A DNA stretch of 64,000 nucleotides, taken from positions 35,892 through 99,891 of the forward strand of contig BQJU01000023.1 of assembly GCA_021604865.1 (NCBI GenBank). Direction: 5' to 3'. The stretch is from Saprospiraceae bacterium. GTDB lineage: Bacteria; Bacteroidota; Bacteroidia; Chitinophagales; Saprospiraceae. Position numbers and translations under genes: made by a program. Under the pieces are notes generated by a model, which saw nothing but the letters and a program-made list of their open reading frames with translations, had not been told where the DNA came from and ran no database searches. Numbering within the stretch: position 1 is the first letter of the stretch; the number at the start of each line of letters is the position of its first letter. This document shows positions 1-7,647 of this stretch, one piece after another.

Positions 1-105
1 AGTCAGGTAAGCGCGGAACTGGATGCACGCCTAAATCTGAGTTTACACGAACTACAACTGCAACAATTGACATTGGATTATCTCACTCAAAAAGGTTGGT
101 TATAA
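1..105 (+). CDS. TolC-like outer-membrane efflux protein, C-terminal fragment
   Basis: An open frame enters from the left edge and ends at TAA 103-105. It encodes 34 residues rich in Leu and Gln (ending LTQKGWL). This amphipathic helical character fits the tail of a TolC-family outer-membrane factor. The stop overlaps the ATG of the following membrane-fusion protein (TAATG), so the two are translationally coupled. TolC, fusion protein, ATPase and permease genes often form one tripartite export operon. The fragment is too short to identify by itself, and the call rests mainly on position. Confidence 0.55.
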   Translation, partial: SQVSAELDARLNLSLHELQLQQLTLDYLTQKGWL

Positions 106-1040
106 TGTATCCAATAAAAATAAGTCTTCGTATCGCCCTATACCTGGGCTTGATCCCCTTATTATTCACCCGTTGTGCGCCACCGGAAGAAGGGGCAGAT
201 GCCTATGGGAATTTTGAAGTTACCCATACCACCGTTGGTGTGGAAGTGCCGGGCAAATTAATGTCCTTCCAGGTGCAAGAAGGCCAGACCATTGAGTCAG
301 GGGCTATTGTGGGCTGGGTTGATACTACCCAACTGTACTTGCAACGCCTACAGTTGGAGGCCAGTATTAGGGCGCTTGGCAAAAAACGCCAAAACCCTAA
401 ACCAGAAATCGCGGTCCTGGAGGAACAAAAAAATACACTGCTCAGAGAGAAAACCCGCTTTGAGAACCTTTTGGCTGACCGGGCGGCAACACCCAAACAG
501 GTCGATGATATCAAAGCTCAAATCGAACTGGTTGACGCGAAGATTGATGCCGCCAAACGGCAAAGTCAAACGGTCAATACGGGCATTATGAGTGAATCGG
601 ATCCGCTGGCCGCACAAATCGCATTGGTGGAAGACAAAATCAGCAAAAGTTTTATTCGCAACCCAACGGGTGGCACCGTACTAACCAAACTCTCCGAACC
701 TGGAGAAGTAGTGGGTATTGGAACACCCCTCTACCGGATTGCCAGCTTGGATACCCTGACCTTGCGGGCCTATTTTAGTGGTAGTCAGTTAGGACAGGTA
801 AAACTAGGCGAAAAAGTCCACATCCTGGTCGATGAAGGACCGGAGCAGTCACGTACTTATGAAGGACTGGTTACCTGGATTTCCGATCAATCGGAATTTA
901 CACCCAAAACGATCCAAACCAAAGAGGAGCGAGTCAATTTAGTTTATGCCACCAAGATAAAAGTGAAAAATGACGGCTACCTCAAAGTAGGTATGCCTGC
1001 AGAAGTCTATTTATCTGACCCAAATCTCGCTGCCCAATGA
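105..1040 (+). CDS. HlyD/YbhG-type membrane-fusion protein of an ABC exporter
   Basis: The 311-residue periplasmic adaptor links an inner-membrane ABC exporter to a TolC-like channel. A hydrophobic N-terminus ends at Cys24 (LLFTRC), a loose lipobox, so it may be a lipoprotein. A first lipoyl half (GVEVPGKLMSFQVQEGQTIESG) is followed by a helical hairpin of about 110 residues. The second lipoyl half has PTGGTVLTKLSEPGEVVGIG, followed by the beta-barrel region ending near LKVGMPAEVYL. I chose ATG 105 over an in-frame TTG at 96 because it overlaps the upstream stop and starts directly before the signal sequence. It overlaps the next gene by 4 bp (ATGA). The substrate is unknown. Confidence 0.88.
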   Translation: MYPIKISLRIALYLGLIPLLFTRCAPPEEGADAYGNFEVTHTTVGVEVPGKLMSFQVQEGQTIESGAIVGWVDTTQLYLQRLQLEASIRALGKKRQNPKPEIAVLEEQKNTLLREKTRFENLLADRAATPKQVDDIKAQIELVDAKIDAAKRQSQTVNTGIMSESDPLAAQIALVEDKISKSFIRNPTGGTVLTKLSEPGEVVGIGTPLYRIASLDTLTLRAYFSGSQLGQVKLGEKVHILVDEGPEQSRTYEGLVTWISDQSEFTPKTIQTKEERVNLVYATKIKVKNDGYLKVGMPAEVYLSDPNLAAQ

Positions 1041-1942
1041 AAGCAATCACGATTGACGGCATCAGCAAAAAATACGGCAAAACCCAGGCCCTGGACCAAA
1101 TCAACCTGGAAGTGGAAGAAGGTGCACTCTTCGGCTTGATCGGGCCGGATGGTGCAGGGAAAACCACCCTGTTTCGTATCCTGACTACCCTGCTGCTGGC
1201 GGATACCGGCCAGGCAAGTGTGACAGGCCTGGATGTGGTAAAGGATTACAAAGAAATCCGAAAGACAATTGGTTATATGCCAGGCCGCTTTTCACTTTAT
1301 CAGGATTTGACAGTAGAGGAAAACCTGAATTTTTTTGCTACAATTTTTGGTACCACTATCGAAGAAAACTATGATCTGGTTCGTGATATTTACGTACAGA
1401 TTGAGCCTTTTAAAAATCGGCGGGCAGGAAAACTTTCCGGAGGCATGAAACAAAAACTGGCCCTTTCCTGTGCCCTGATCCACAAACCCACGGTGTTGTT
1501 TCTGGATGAACCGACCACTGGTGTTGATGTCGTCTCTCGGCAGGAATTCTGGGAAATGTTGCGCAAGCTAAAAGAAAAAGGCATTACCATTTTGGTTTCT
1601 ACGCCTTACATGGATGAAGCCAGCCTTTGCGACCGCATTGCCTTGATTCAAAAGGGGCAATTATTATCCATCGATAGTCCTACAAACATTATTCAGCAAT
1701 TTAGTAAACCGCTTTATGCCGTCAAGACAAACTTGTTGCATCAGCTTCTTGGTGACCTGCGTACCTTCCCGCTGACCGATACCGTGTTTCCTTTCGGGGA
1801 ATACCTGCACCTAACGACCAAACAGCAATTGGAAGAAGATCAGTTGACCATATTCTTGCAAAACAAGGGCCACCAAAAAATCCAATTGCATCCCACAAAA
1901 GCGACCATTGAAGATTGTTTTATGGAATTGATGACCAACTAA
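1037..1942 (+). CDS. ABC exporter ATP-binding protein 1
   Basis: The 301-residue cytoplasmic ATPase of the exporter has Walker A GPDGAGKTT (about residues 36-44), signature LSGGMKQK (about 134) and Walker B VLFLDEPTTG (about 154), all intact. About 80 C-terminal residues follow the nucleotide-binding domain, as is common in YbhF/DrrA-like subunits. It starts inside the stop of the fusion protein gene (ATGA) and is followed after 7 bp by a second ATPase. In E. coli YbhF the two nucleotide-binding domains are fused in one protein, while here they are separate genes, presumably forming a heterodimer. Confidence 0.92.
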   Translation: MKAITIDGISKKYGKTQALDQINLEVEEGALFGLIGPDGAGKTTLFRILTTLLLADTGQASVTGLDVVKDYKEIRKTIGYMPGRFSLYQDLTVEENLNFFATIFGTTIEENYDLVRDIYVQIEPFKNRRAGKLSGGMKQKLALSCALIHKPTVLFLDEPTTGVDVVSRQEFWEMLRKLKEKGITILVSTPYMDEASLCDRIALIQKGQLLSIDSPTNIIQQFSKPLYAVKTNLLHQLLGDLRTFPLTDTVFPFGEYLHLTTKQQLEEDQLTIFLQNKGHQKIQLHPTKATIEDCFMELMTN

Positions 1943-1949
1943 TACTGCC

Positions 1950-2687
1950 ATGCAAACACTCATTACCACCCACAATTTAACCAAACGGTTTGGTGATTTT
2001 ACCGCCGTCGATGCCATCAGTTTTGAAGTGGGCAAAGGAGAAATTTTTGGTTTCTTGGGCGCCAATGGTGCTGGCAAAACCACAGCCATGCGAATGCTGA
2101 CCGGATTGTCGCACCCCACCTCTGGCGAAGCTAGTGTGGCCGGATTCGACGTGTATCGACAACCTGAAATGATCAAGCGGCATATTGGCTATATGAGTCA
2201 GAAGTTTTCGCTTTATGAAGATTTGACAATCCTGGAGAACCTTCGGTTTTTTGGAGGAGTTTACGGCCTTTCCCGTCGACAGATCAAGGAAAAAAGCGCA
2301 GCATTAGTCGAGCAATTGGGACTGGAAGAAGTCGCCAAAAAATTGACCGGCTCCCTACCCTTGGGATGGAAACAAAAACTGGCCTTTTCGCTGGCCCTAT
2401 TCCACGATCCGCAGATTGTTTTCCTAGATGAACCCACCGGTGGGGTAGACCCCATTACACGGCGTCAATTCTGGGAGATGATCTACGCTGCTGCTGATCG
2501 TGGAGTCACCGTCTTTGTGACCACCCACTACATGGATGAAGCCGAATACTGCGACCGCATCTCCATCATGGTAGATGGTAAAATTGCGGCACTAGATAGC
2601 CCGGCAGGTATCAAAACCAAGCTTGGCGTTCAATCGATGAATGACGCCTTTTACCAGCTGGCAAGAGGCGCACAGCGCAGCGAATGA
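1950..2687 (+). CDS. ABC exporter ATP-binding protein 2 (non-canonical signature)
   Basis: The 245-residue ATPase has Walker A GANGAGKTT (37-45) and Walker B IVFLDEPTGGVDP, but the signature is GSLPLGWKQK instead of LSGGQ. The LPLGWKQ variant is, as far as I recall, typical of the second nucleotide-binding half of YbhF-like exporters and should make one of the two composite ATP sites weak. It sits 7 bp after ATPase 1 and about 90 bp before the first permease. The gap at 2688-2778 holds short CATCACCATAT-like stretches that recur in other intergenic regions of this window. Confidence 0.9.
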   Translation: MQTLITTHNLTKRFGDFTAVDAISFEVGKGEIFGFLGANGAGKTTAMRMLTGLSHPTSGEASVAGFDVYRQPEMIKRHIGYMSQKFSLYEDLTILENLRFFGGVYGLSRRQIKEKSAALVEQLGLEEVAKKLTGSLPLGWKQKLAFSLALFHDPQIVFLDEPTGGVDPITRRQFWEMIYAAADRGVTVFVTTHYMDEAEYCDRISIMVDGKIAALDSPAGIKTKLGVQSMNDAFYQLARGAQRSE

Positions 2688-2778
2688 TCTGGAAATTAGG
2701 ATTGCCACAATCTGTCCCGTACTTGCAGGTGGAGATCACCATATACTACATCACCATCTCACAATATGATCAAAAGAT

Positions 2779-3885
2779 ATGAAACCATTCCTGGCATTTG
2801 TAAAAAAAGAAATCTACCATATCCTGCGCGATCGGCGCACCCTACTCATTCTATTTGGTATGCCCATCATTCAGGTATTGATTTTTGGCTACGCGGTGAC
2901 CAATGAATTTCGTGGAGCATCAATAGCCGTGCTTGACCAGGCACAAGACGAACTGAGTACTGACTTGCAGCGGCATCTGGTCGCCAGTGGTCATTTTGCT
3001 ATTATTGAGCAAGTGGACAATGTATCCGATATTGAGTCGGCATTCCAAAAGGGAAAGATAAAAATGGCAGTAGTCATTCCTCCCGATTTTTCCCAGGATT
3101 TTTATCACCGCAAAAAAGCCGTTGTTCAGGTTTTGTCCGATGGGTCGGATCCCAATACGGCCTCTACTTTACTCAATTACGTCACCAATATGGTCAATCA
3201 GTTTCAGGTAAGAAAAAGTCAAGCCCCTCCACTACCATTGCAGATCAATATCGAAAGCCGCCTGGTGTATAATCCCGAATTAAAAAGCGTGTATATGTTT
3301 GTGCCCGGCGTGACGGCCTTGATCCTGATGCTCGTTTCAGCCATGATGACCGCGCTGACCCTGGCCAAAGAAAAAGAACTGGGCACCATGGAGTTGCTTT
3401 TGGTTTCACCATTACATCCATTTTTGATCATCGTTGGCAAGGTTACACCCTATGTTTTTCTAGCGCTGATCAATGCCATTTTTATTCTCGCCTTGGGGGT
3501 ATTTGTTTTTGGCGTTCCGATCAAGGGGAGTTTATTACTGCTATTGGGGCTTTGTCTACTGTTCATTTTAACCGCTTTGGCACTCGGCATTTTGATTTCC
3601 ACAAAAACCGATACTCAACAGGCGGCCATGCTCACCTCTCTAATGATGCTGATGATGCCAACCATGCTGCTTTCTGGGTTTATTTTTCCAGTGGAGAGTA
3701 TGCCCCGATTACTACAATGGATTTCTACTATCATCCCGGCCAAATATTTTATCATCCTGCTCAAAGACGTCATGTTGAAAGGCAGCGGTATAGAATTGAT
3801 CTTATGGGAGGTAATGGTTTTGGGGATAATGACCCTCTTTTTCCTGGTAGTCAGTTTGAAGAACTTTAAAATCCGATTGGCATGA
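2779..3885 (+). CDS. ABC-2 type permease 1 (YbhS-like)
   Basis: This 368-residue inner-membrane subunit has the ABC-2 export permease layout: one N-terminal membrane helix (residues about 20-38), a large extracytoplasmic domain (about 40-170), then five to six helices to the end. The segment KEKELGTMELLLVSPLHP is the conserved coupling region after the second helix, and FPVESMPRLLQWIS is the usual re-entrant motif near the end. It lies in the same direction as the ATPases and pairs with permease 2 at 4069, giving the YbhS/YbhR heterodimer arrangement. Confidence 0.9.
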   Translation: MKPFLAFVKKEIYHILRDRRTLLILFGMPIIQVLIFGYAVTNEFRGASIAVLDQAQDELSTDLQRHLVASGHFAIIEQVDNVSDIESAFQKGKIKMAVVIPPDFSQDFYHRKKAVVQVLSDGSDPNTASTLLNYVTNMVNQFQVRKSQAPPLPLQINIESRLVYNPELKSVYMFVPGVTALILMLVSAMMTALTLAKEKELGTMELLLVSPLHPFLIIVGKVTPYVFLALINAIFILALGVFVFGVPIKGSLLLLLGLCLLFILTALALGILISTKTDTQQAAMLTSLMMLMMPTMLLSGFIFPVESMPRLLQWISTIIPAKYFIILLKDVMLKGSGIELILWEVMVLGIMTLFFLVVSLKNFKIRLA

Positions 3886-4068
3886 AGACATTTTTGGGCC
3901 TACCCTGCGGGTCGCTACGTTACAGGGCTCGTTATTCACTCGGCCCCTCCCTGCGGTCGGGTCCCCTGCGGGCCCTTTCACATCGCTAGTCCAGGATACG
4001 TCAGACCCCAACTTTTTCGATGAATAAATAATGAAATCGCACTTTTTTAGCTGATAAAACCGAAATTC
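3886..4068. other. GC-rich island between the two permease genes
   Basis: This 183-bp spacer separates genes that are normally packed tightly. Bases about 3898-4000 are far richer in G+C than the flanks and repeat CCCTGCGG several times with short inverted segments (for example CCCTG...CAGGG). No convincing frame runs through it. It may be a decayed repeat element or a processing site in the operon mRNA. Confidence 0.4.
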
Positions 4069-5190
4069 ATGCGTACCATATTGCTAATCATACAGAAAGA
4101 ATTGCTCCAGGTATTTCGCAATAAGGCGATGCTGCCCTTACTGACGGTTATCCCTGTGGTACAACTGATTTTGTTATCCTTTGCAGCAAGCAATGAGGTG
4201 AAAGATATAGCCTTATCGGTAGTTGACCATGATCATTCTTCCTATTCCCGGTTGTTATTGCAAAAAATGACAGCATCCGGGTATTTCAAATTGCAGCAGT
4301 ATGCCGATCACCATGATCAGGCCGAGCGCAGCCTGCAAACCGATGAGGTGGATATGGTGTTGGAGATCCCCAATGGTTTTGAACGCGATCTACTGCGGCA
4401 AAAAACGGCTGACTTACAGTTGTTGGTCAATGCGATCAATGGTTCTAAAGGAGGACTGGCAGGCGCTTATGCCGCACAGGTAATCCAGAATTTTAACCAG
4501 GAAATTATTGCCGATGTTGTGCCGATGATTGGTACTTTGCCGGCCACTCCCCGCTTGGATATCCAATATTCCAACTGGTATAATCCTACCCTGGACTACA
4601 AAACCTTTATGGTTCCAGGGATTCTCGGCACACTGGTGACCATTATTGTAATGATCCTCACAGCCATGAATATCGTACGCGAAAAAGAAATCGGAACCAT
4701 CGAACAACTCAATGTGACGCCCATCAAAAAATACCAGTTTATTCTGGGCAAACTGCTCCCCTTTTTGTTTATCGGTCTTTTTGATCTGGCAATTGGGCTG
4801 GTAGCCGGCAAGTTGATTTTTGACATCCCAATGGTGGGCAGTCTCGGTCTTGTCTTCGCCTTTTGTGTGGTCAATCTAATCGTCGTACTCGGCATCGGTC
4901 TGCTCATTTCCACCATGGCCGATACCCAACAACAGGCCATGTTTGTCGCCTGGTTTTTTATGATGATTTTTATCCTAATGAGTGGCCTGTTCACCCCCAT
5001 CGAAAGTATGCCGAAATGGGCGCAATATTTCACCTATCCCAATCCAATTGCTCACTTTGTGGAGGTGATGCGCCGGGTATTACTCAAGGGAAGCACCTTT
5101 GCCGATATCCAGTGGCAGTTTGCAGTGATGACGGTACTGGCAATTACTTTTAGCAGTTTGGCTATGCTGACCTATCGTAAAACGACTTGA
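4069..5190 (+). CDS. ABC-2 type permease 2 (YbhR-like)
   Basis: The 373-residue membrane protein has the same layout as permease 1: an N-terminal helix, an external domain (about 45-180), then a bundle of helices containing REKEIGTIEQLNVTPIKK and FTPIESMPKWAQYFTYPNP. It completes a fusion protein / two ATPases / two permeases exporter. The substrate cannot be read from the sequence; YbhFSR relatives are linked to drug and cation efflux. It converges with the cyclase gene, with only 3 bp between the stops. Confidence 0.9.
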   Translation: MRTILLIIQKELLQVFRNKAMLPLLTVIPVVQLILLSFAASNEVKDIALSVVDHDHSSYSRLLLQKMTASGYFKLQQYADHHDQAERSLQTDEVDMVLEIPNGFERDLLRQKTADLQLLVNAINGSKGGLAGAYAAQVIQNFNQEIIADVVPMIGTLPATPRLDIQYSNWYNPTLDYKTFMVPGILGTLVTIIVMILTAMNIVREKEIGTIEQLNVTPIKKYQFILGKLLPFLFIGLFDLAIGLVAGKLIFDIPMVGSLGLVFAFCVVNLIVVLGIGLLISTMADTQQQAMFVAWFFMMIFILMSGLFTPIESMPKWAQYFTYPNPIAHFVEVMRRVLLKGSTFADIQWQFAVMTVLAITFSSLAMLTYRKTT

Positions 5191-5193
5191 TAA

Positions 5194-6504
5194 TTATGCC
5201 TCTGAAGGCACAAAAAAATGCCGTTTCTTTCTAGGTAAAACCGTGCTAAGACCAATTTTATCCTGCTTACCCCGCAGTTGAATATCACCAATAGAGAGAA
5301 TTTCGAATTTGGATTTATCGGGAATGATATCCAGCAGTTTATCGGACACCAGGAAGTCTTGTTTGTAATCGTTACAGATGCCCTGTATCCGAGAGGTCGT
5401 ATTGAGGACTTCTCCAAAAAAGGAGACATCTTTTTTGATGATGCCCACTTCGCCTGCCATTACCTTACCGTAGTGAAGGCCAGCCTTGAAAGTAGGCGCA
5501 ATGCCAAAGGTTTCATAATAATAACCGGCCCGATCTTGCAACACTTTTTGGATAGCAAAAAAACAACGCAAACAGTTGGCTCGATGTAGGCCATTTTTCA
5601 TTTTCCAACTAATGATGATTTCGTCACCGATGTATTGGTAGATTTCGCCCCTGGTCATCAACACGGGATCTGTAGCGTCTTTAAAAAGTTGTTGGATAAA
5701 ACGAAAATAGACTTTTTCACCCAGTTTTTCGGCTATCTGAGTGGAGGAACGCAAATCCAGAAACATGAAAATCCTTTTCTCCTGCTTGGGCTTAAAATAC
5801 CGGCCTGTAGCCAGATCAGTCAGTATGCCAGGCCCATACTTGTCATTGATTTGTAATAGTAAAATGGTTACTACTGAAATGACCCACCAGGTCAGGTAGT
5901 TTTTAGCAAACTCCATTCCCCAAAATGATTTGACCATTGCAACCACCACTTCCGGTGCGAAAAGAGGCAGGTGATACAACAAATGGTAATGTACCAGCCC
6001 TCCCATAGCCACACTGAAACTCATAACTATGGTGTAATGGAAGGTAAGTATGGGTAAAGCCACGTAGATGGGTTGCTGCCGCCACATTTTTTCCAAGAAA
6101 AAGACAATCAAAGGTGCTCCAATCAGCCCGGCAACAAGACAGGTCAGGGCGTCGGTAAAAAGAAATAGGGTGAAATTGACCTTTAAGCCAGGGTAGGAAT
6201 AATTTATAATCACAAACTGATCATAAATATCCTGTAGGAAACAGCAGATGAGCCAGTAAAAGATAATTTTCATCACCCTGACCCACTGGCGCTTGAATTG
6301 CAACACAGAAGTAGGAAAAATTTCTCCAATGCCCCAACCGGGTTGTTTATTTTCATTTGGAGAATCTCTATACACCTCTATGTTAGGGGGACTAGGCATA
6401 GTCATAAAATGGGTTTTTATTTCATAGAGTTCTTTCGCAGGAGCAATGAAATGGATAAAACGGGACTTCCCATCACTGAGAGCATGTTTGAAGCGTTCCT
6501 TCAC
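5194..6504 (-). CDS. Membrane-bound class III adenylate/guanylate cyclase
   Basis: The 436-residue protein should make cyclic nucleotide from ATP or GTP at the inner membrane. About 95 N-terminal residues precede four hydrophobic helices (roughly 95-240). A class III catalytic domain follows (about 245-420), with the first metal Asp in FLDLRSST, the second in YIGDEIIISW, and the GLHYGKVMAGEVG region. The substrate-specifying Lys/Asp pair cannot be assigned with confidence, so cAMP versus cGMP is open. Start choice is uncertain: ATGs at about 6405 or 6399 would remove 33-35 residues. No obvious partner gene adjoins. Confidence 0.85.
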   Translation of the reverse strand: MKERFKHALSDGKSRFIHFIAPAKELYEIKTHFMTMPSPPNIEVYRDSPNENKQPGWGIGEIFPTSVLQFKRQWVRVMKIIFYWLICCFLQDIYDQFVIINYSYPGLKVNFTLFLFTDALTCLVAGLIGAPLIVFFLEKMWRQQPIYVALPILTFHYTIVMSFSVAMGGLVHYHLLYHLPLFAPEVVVAMVKSFWGMEFAKNYLTWWVISVVTILLLQINDKYGPGILTDLATGRYFKPKQEKRIFMFLDLRSSTQIAEKLGEKVYFRFIQQLFKDATDPVLMTRGEIYQYIGDEIIISWKMKNGLHRANCLRCFFAIQKVLQDRAGYYYETFGIAPTFKAGLHYGKVMAGEVGIIKKDVSFFGEVLNTTSRIQGICNDYKQDFLVSDKLLDIIPDKSKFEILSIGDIQLRGKQDKIGLSTVLPRKKRHFFVPSEA

Positions 6505-6619
6505 ACGAATGTATCCCAGACATTCGCCCTACGGGATTGCTCAGCAGCTCACTTTTTTGTCTCTGCGTAAAAACGCTAATCAGTCGGGTTTTGAAAACAA
6601 TTTTGATATTATTCTGTAA

Positions 6620-6781
6620 GTGCTTGTTTGGAGGTAATCATTTTGGCTGCAAATACCCGCTTTTAGAACCTCACTTTACCATTTTTTCGCCCCTGAGCGC
6701 TGCTATGAGGCAAAAAAATGCTTTCGCGAGGACCCAAAATCTGATATTTTCGCTACAAAAGCACCACCTCCAAACATGCAC
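6620..6781. mobile_element. MITE-like element, TNA-duplication family, copy 1
   Basis: A 162-bp element is bounded by imperfect inverted repeats, GTGCTTGTTTGGAGGT (6620-6635) and ACCTCCAAACATGCAC (6766-6781). It is flanked by TAA on both sides (6617-6619 and 6782-6784), which I read as a 3-bp target duplication. No coding capacity. It lies in the 6505-7116 intergenic region between the divergent cyclase and PadR genes; apart from this element and the pyrimidine tract at 6955-7012 I see nothing else there. Confidence 0.8.
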
Positions 6782-6954
6782 TAAGCTATCTGCAAAACGC
6801 AGCATAGCTACTCGATAATTTGTGTATCACATACACTAACTCTAAAAACGATACAAAAGTATTGGACAATAAGTAGCAAAAAAAGGTTGCTTGATTAACT
6901 GCCTATTTTTTTTGTGTATTCAGCAGAAAATTTTGAGTACCCAGAGTAATCAAC

Positions 6955-7012
6955 CTCACTCACTCTCACCATATCGTCACTCACTCACTCTCTCTTTCTC
7001 TCTCCCACCAGG
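6955..7012. repeat. Polypyrimidine/CTCA tract
   Basis: The stretch consists of overlapping CACTCACTC and CTCTCTTTCTCTC units with almost no G on the plus strand. It lies about 105 bp before the PadR gene. It may be a slippage-prone or non-B-DNA sequence. Confidence 0.55.
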
Positions 7013-7081
7013 GTACAAGCATTATACAGCGCATTAAATTATCAGATATTCGACCCTAAAAAAGAAAAAAAGTATTATTTT

Positions 7082-7112
7082 TTTGAATACCTAAGAATTA
7101 GATGTATCTTTA
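7082..7112 (+). promoter_or_regulatory. Candidate Bacteroidota promoter of the PadR gene
   Basis: TTTG (7082-7085) is separated by 19 bases from TATCTTTA (7105-7112), close to the phylum's -33 TTTG / -7 TAnnTTTG consensus. The predicted start of transcription falls almost on the ATG at 7117, so the mRNA would be nearly leaderless. The sequence TAGATGTATCTTTATCTTA overlapping the -7 box could be the repressor's own operator, which is inference only. Confidence 0.4.
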
Positions 7113-7116
7113 TCTT

Positions 7117-7449
7117 ATGTATTCGACAGAATTGCTCAAAGGGAGCTTGAAAACCATTCTCCTCAAGCTTTTACGCGAGCACGGCCGGATGTATGGCTAC
7201 GAGATTACGCAAAAGGTAAAGGAGTTAACAAAGGGGGAACTGGTGCTTACGGAAGGAGCCCTATATCCTACTTTACACAAACTGGAGGCCGATGGATTGT
7301 TGAGTACAGAAAAAGAATATCAGGGCAAAAGGATGCGAAAGTATTACACCCTGACACCTTCCGGGATAGAGGCAACGGTACAGAAATTGGAAGAATTTGA
7401 GGACTATGTTCAGATGATGAGGTTGATTTTTAAACCTGGAACGACTTAG
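7117..7449 (+). CDS. PadR-family transcriptional regulator
   Basis: The 110-residue DNA-binding protein begins MYSTELLKGSLKTILLKLL, the usual PadR start. It carries the winged helix-turn-helix (GRMYGYEITQKVKE, EGALYPTLHKLEADGLL) and the wing YQGKRMRKYYTLTPSG, and ends in a short dimerisation helix. I prefer ATG 7117 to the in-frame ATG at 7102, which adds only MYLYL. PadR repressors usually control neighbouring efflux or membrane genes. Here it stands alone between an upstream cyclase in the other direction and a downstream hybrid regulator. A hairpin terminator follows. Confidence 0.9.
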   Translation: MYSTELLKGSLKTILLKLLREHGRMYGYEITQKVKELTKGELVLTEGALYPTLHKLEADGLLSTEKEYQGKRMRKYYTLTPSGIEATVQKLEEFEDYVQMMRLIFKPGTT

Positions 7450-7546
7450 CGAGAGTTCATCAGTATGCTGAAATGCTGAAAAACGAAAAAAATAACAACC
7501 CAGGTGCTGCCGGGGTATTTAAGAACTTGTTTTAATTTCATCTTTC

Positions 7547-7598
7547 CGCCGCAATGGCTGTTTCCCTTGGAGCCTTGCGGCGTTTTTATTTTTTTTCT
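7547..7598 (+). terminator. Rho-independent terminator after the PadR gene
   Basis: A perfect 8-bp stem, CGCCGCAA (7547-7554) with TTGCGGCG (7575-7582), is followed by a T-rich run. It ends PadR transcription, or acts as a leader hairpin before the regulator gene at 7648. Confidence 0.75.
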
Positions 7599-7647
7599 TC
7601 TAACCTGATTTTTTGTATTTTAGGAGGGTAAACCAAAGATTACTAAG

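Noticed and set aside
3552..3869. 105-codon frame overlapping permease 1
   Set aside because: It is a shifted frame within a well-supported membrane protein gene and is rich in His and Asp in a way typical of shadow frames.
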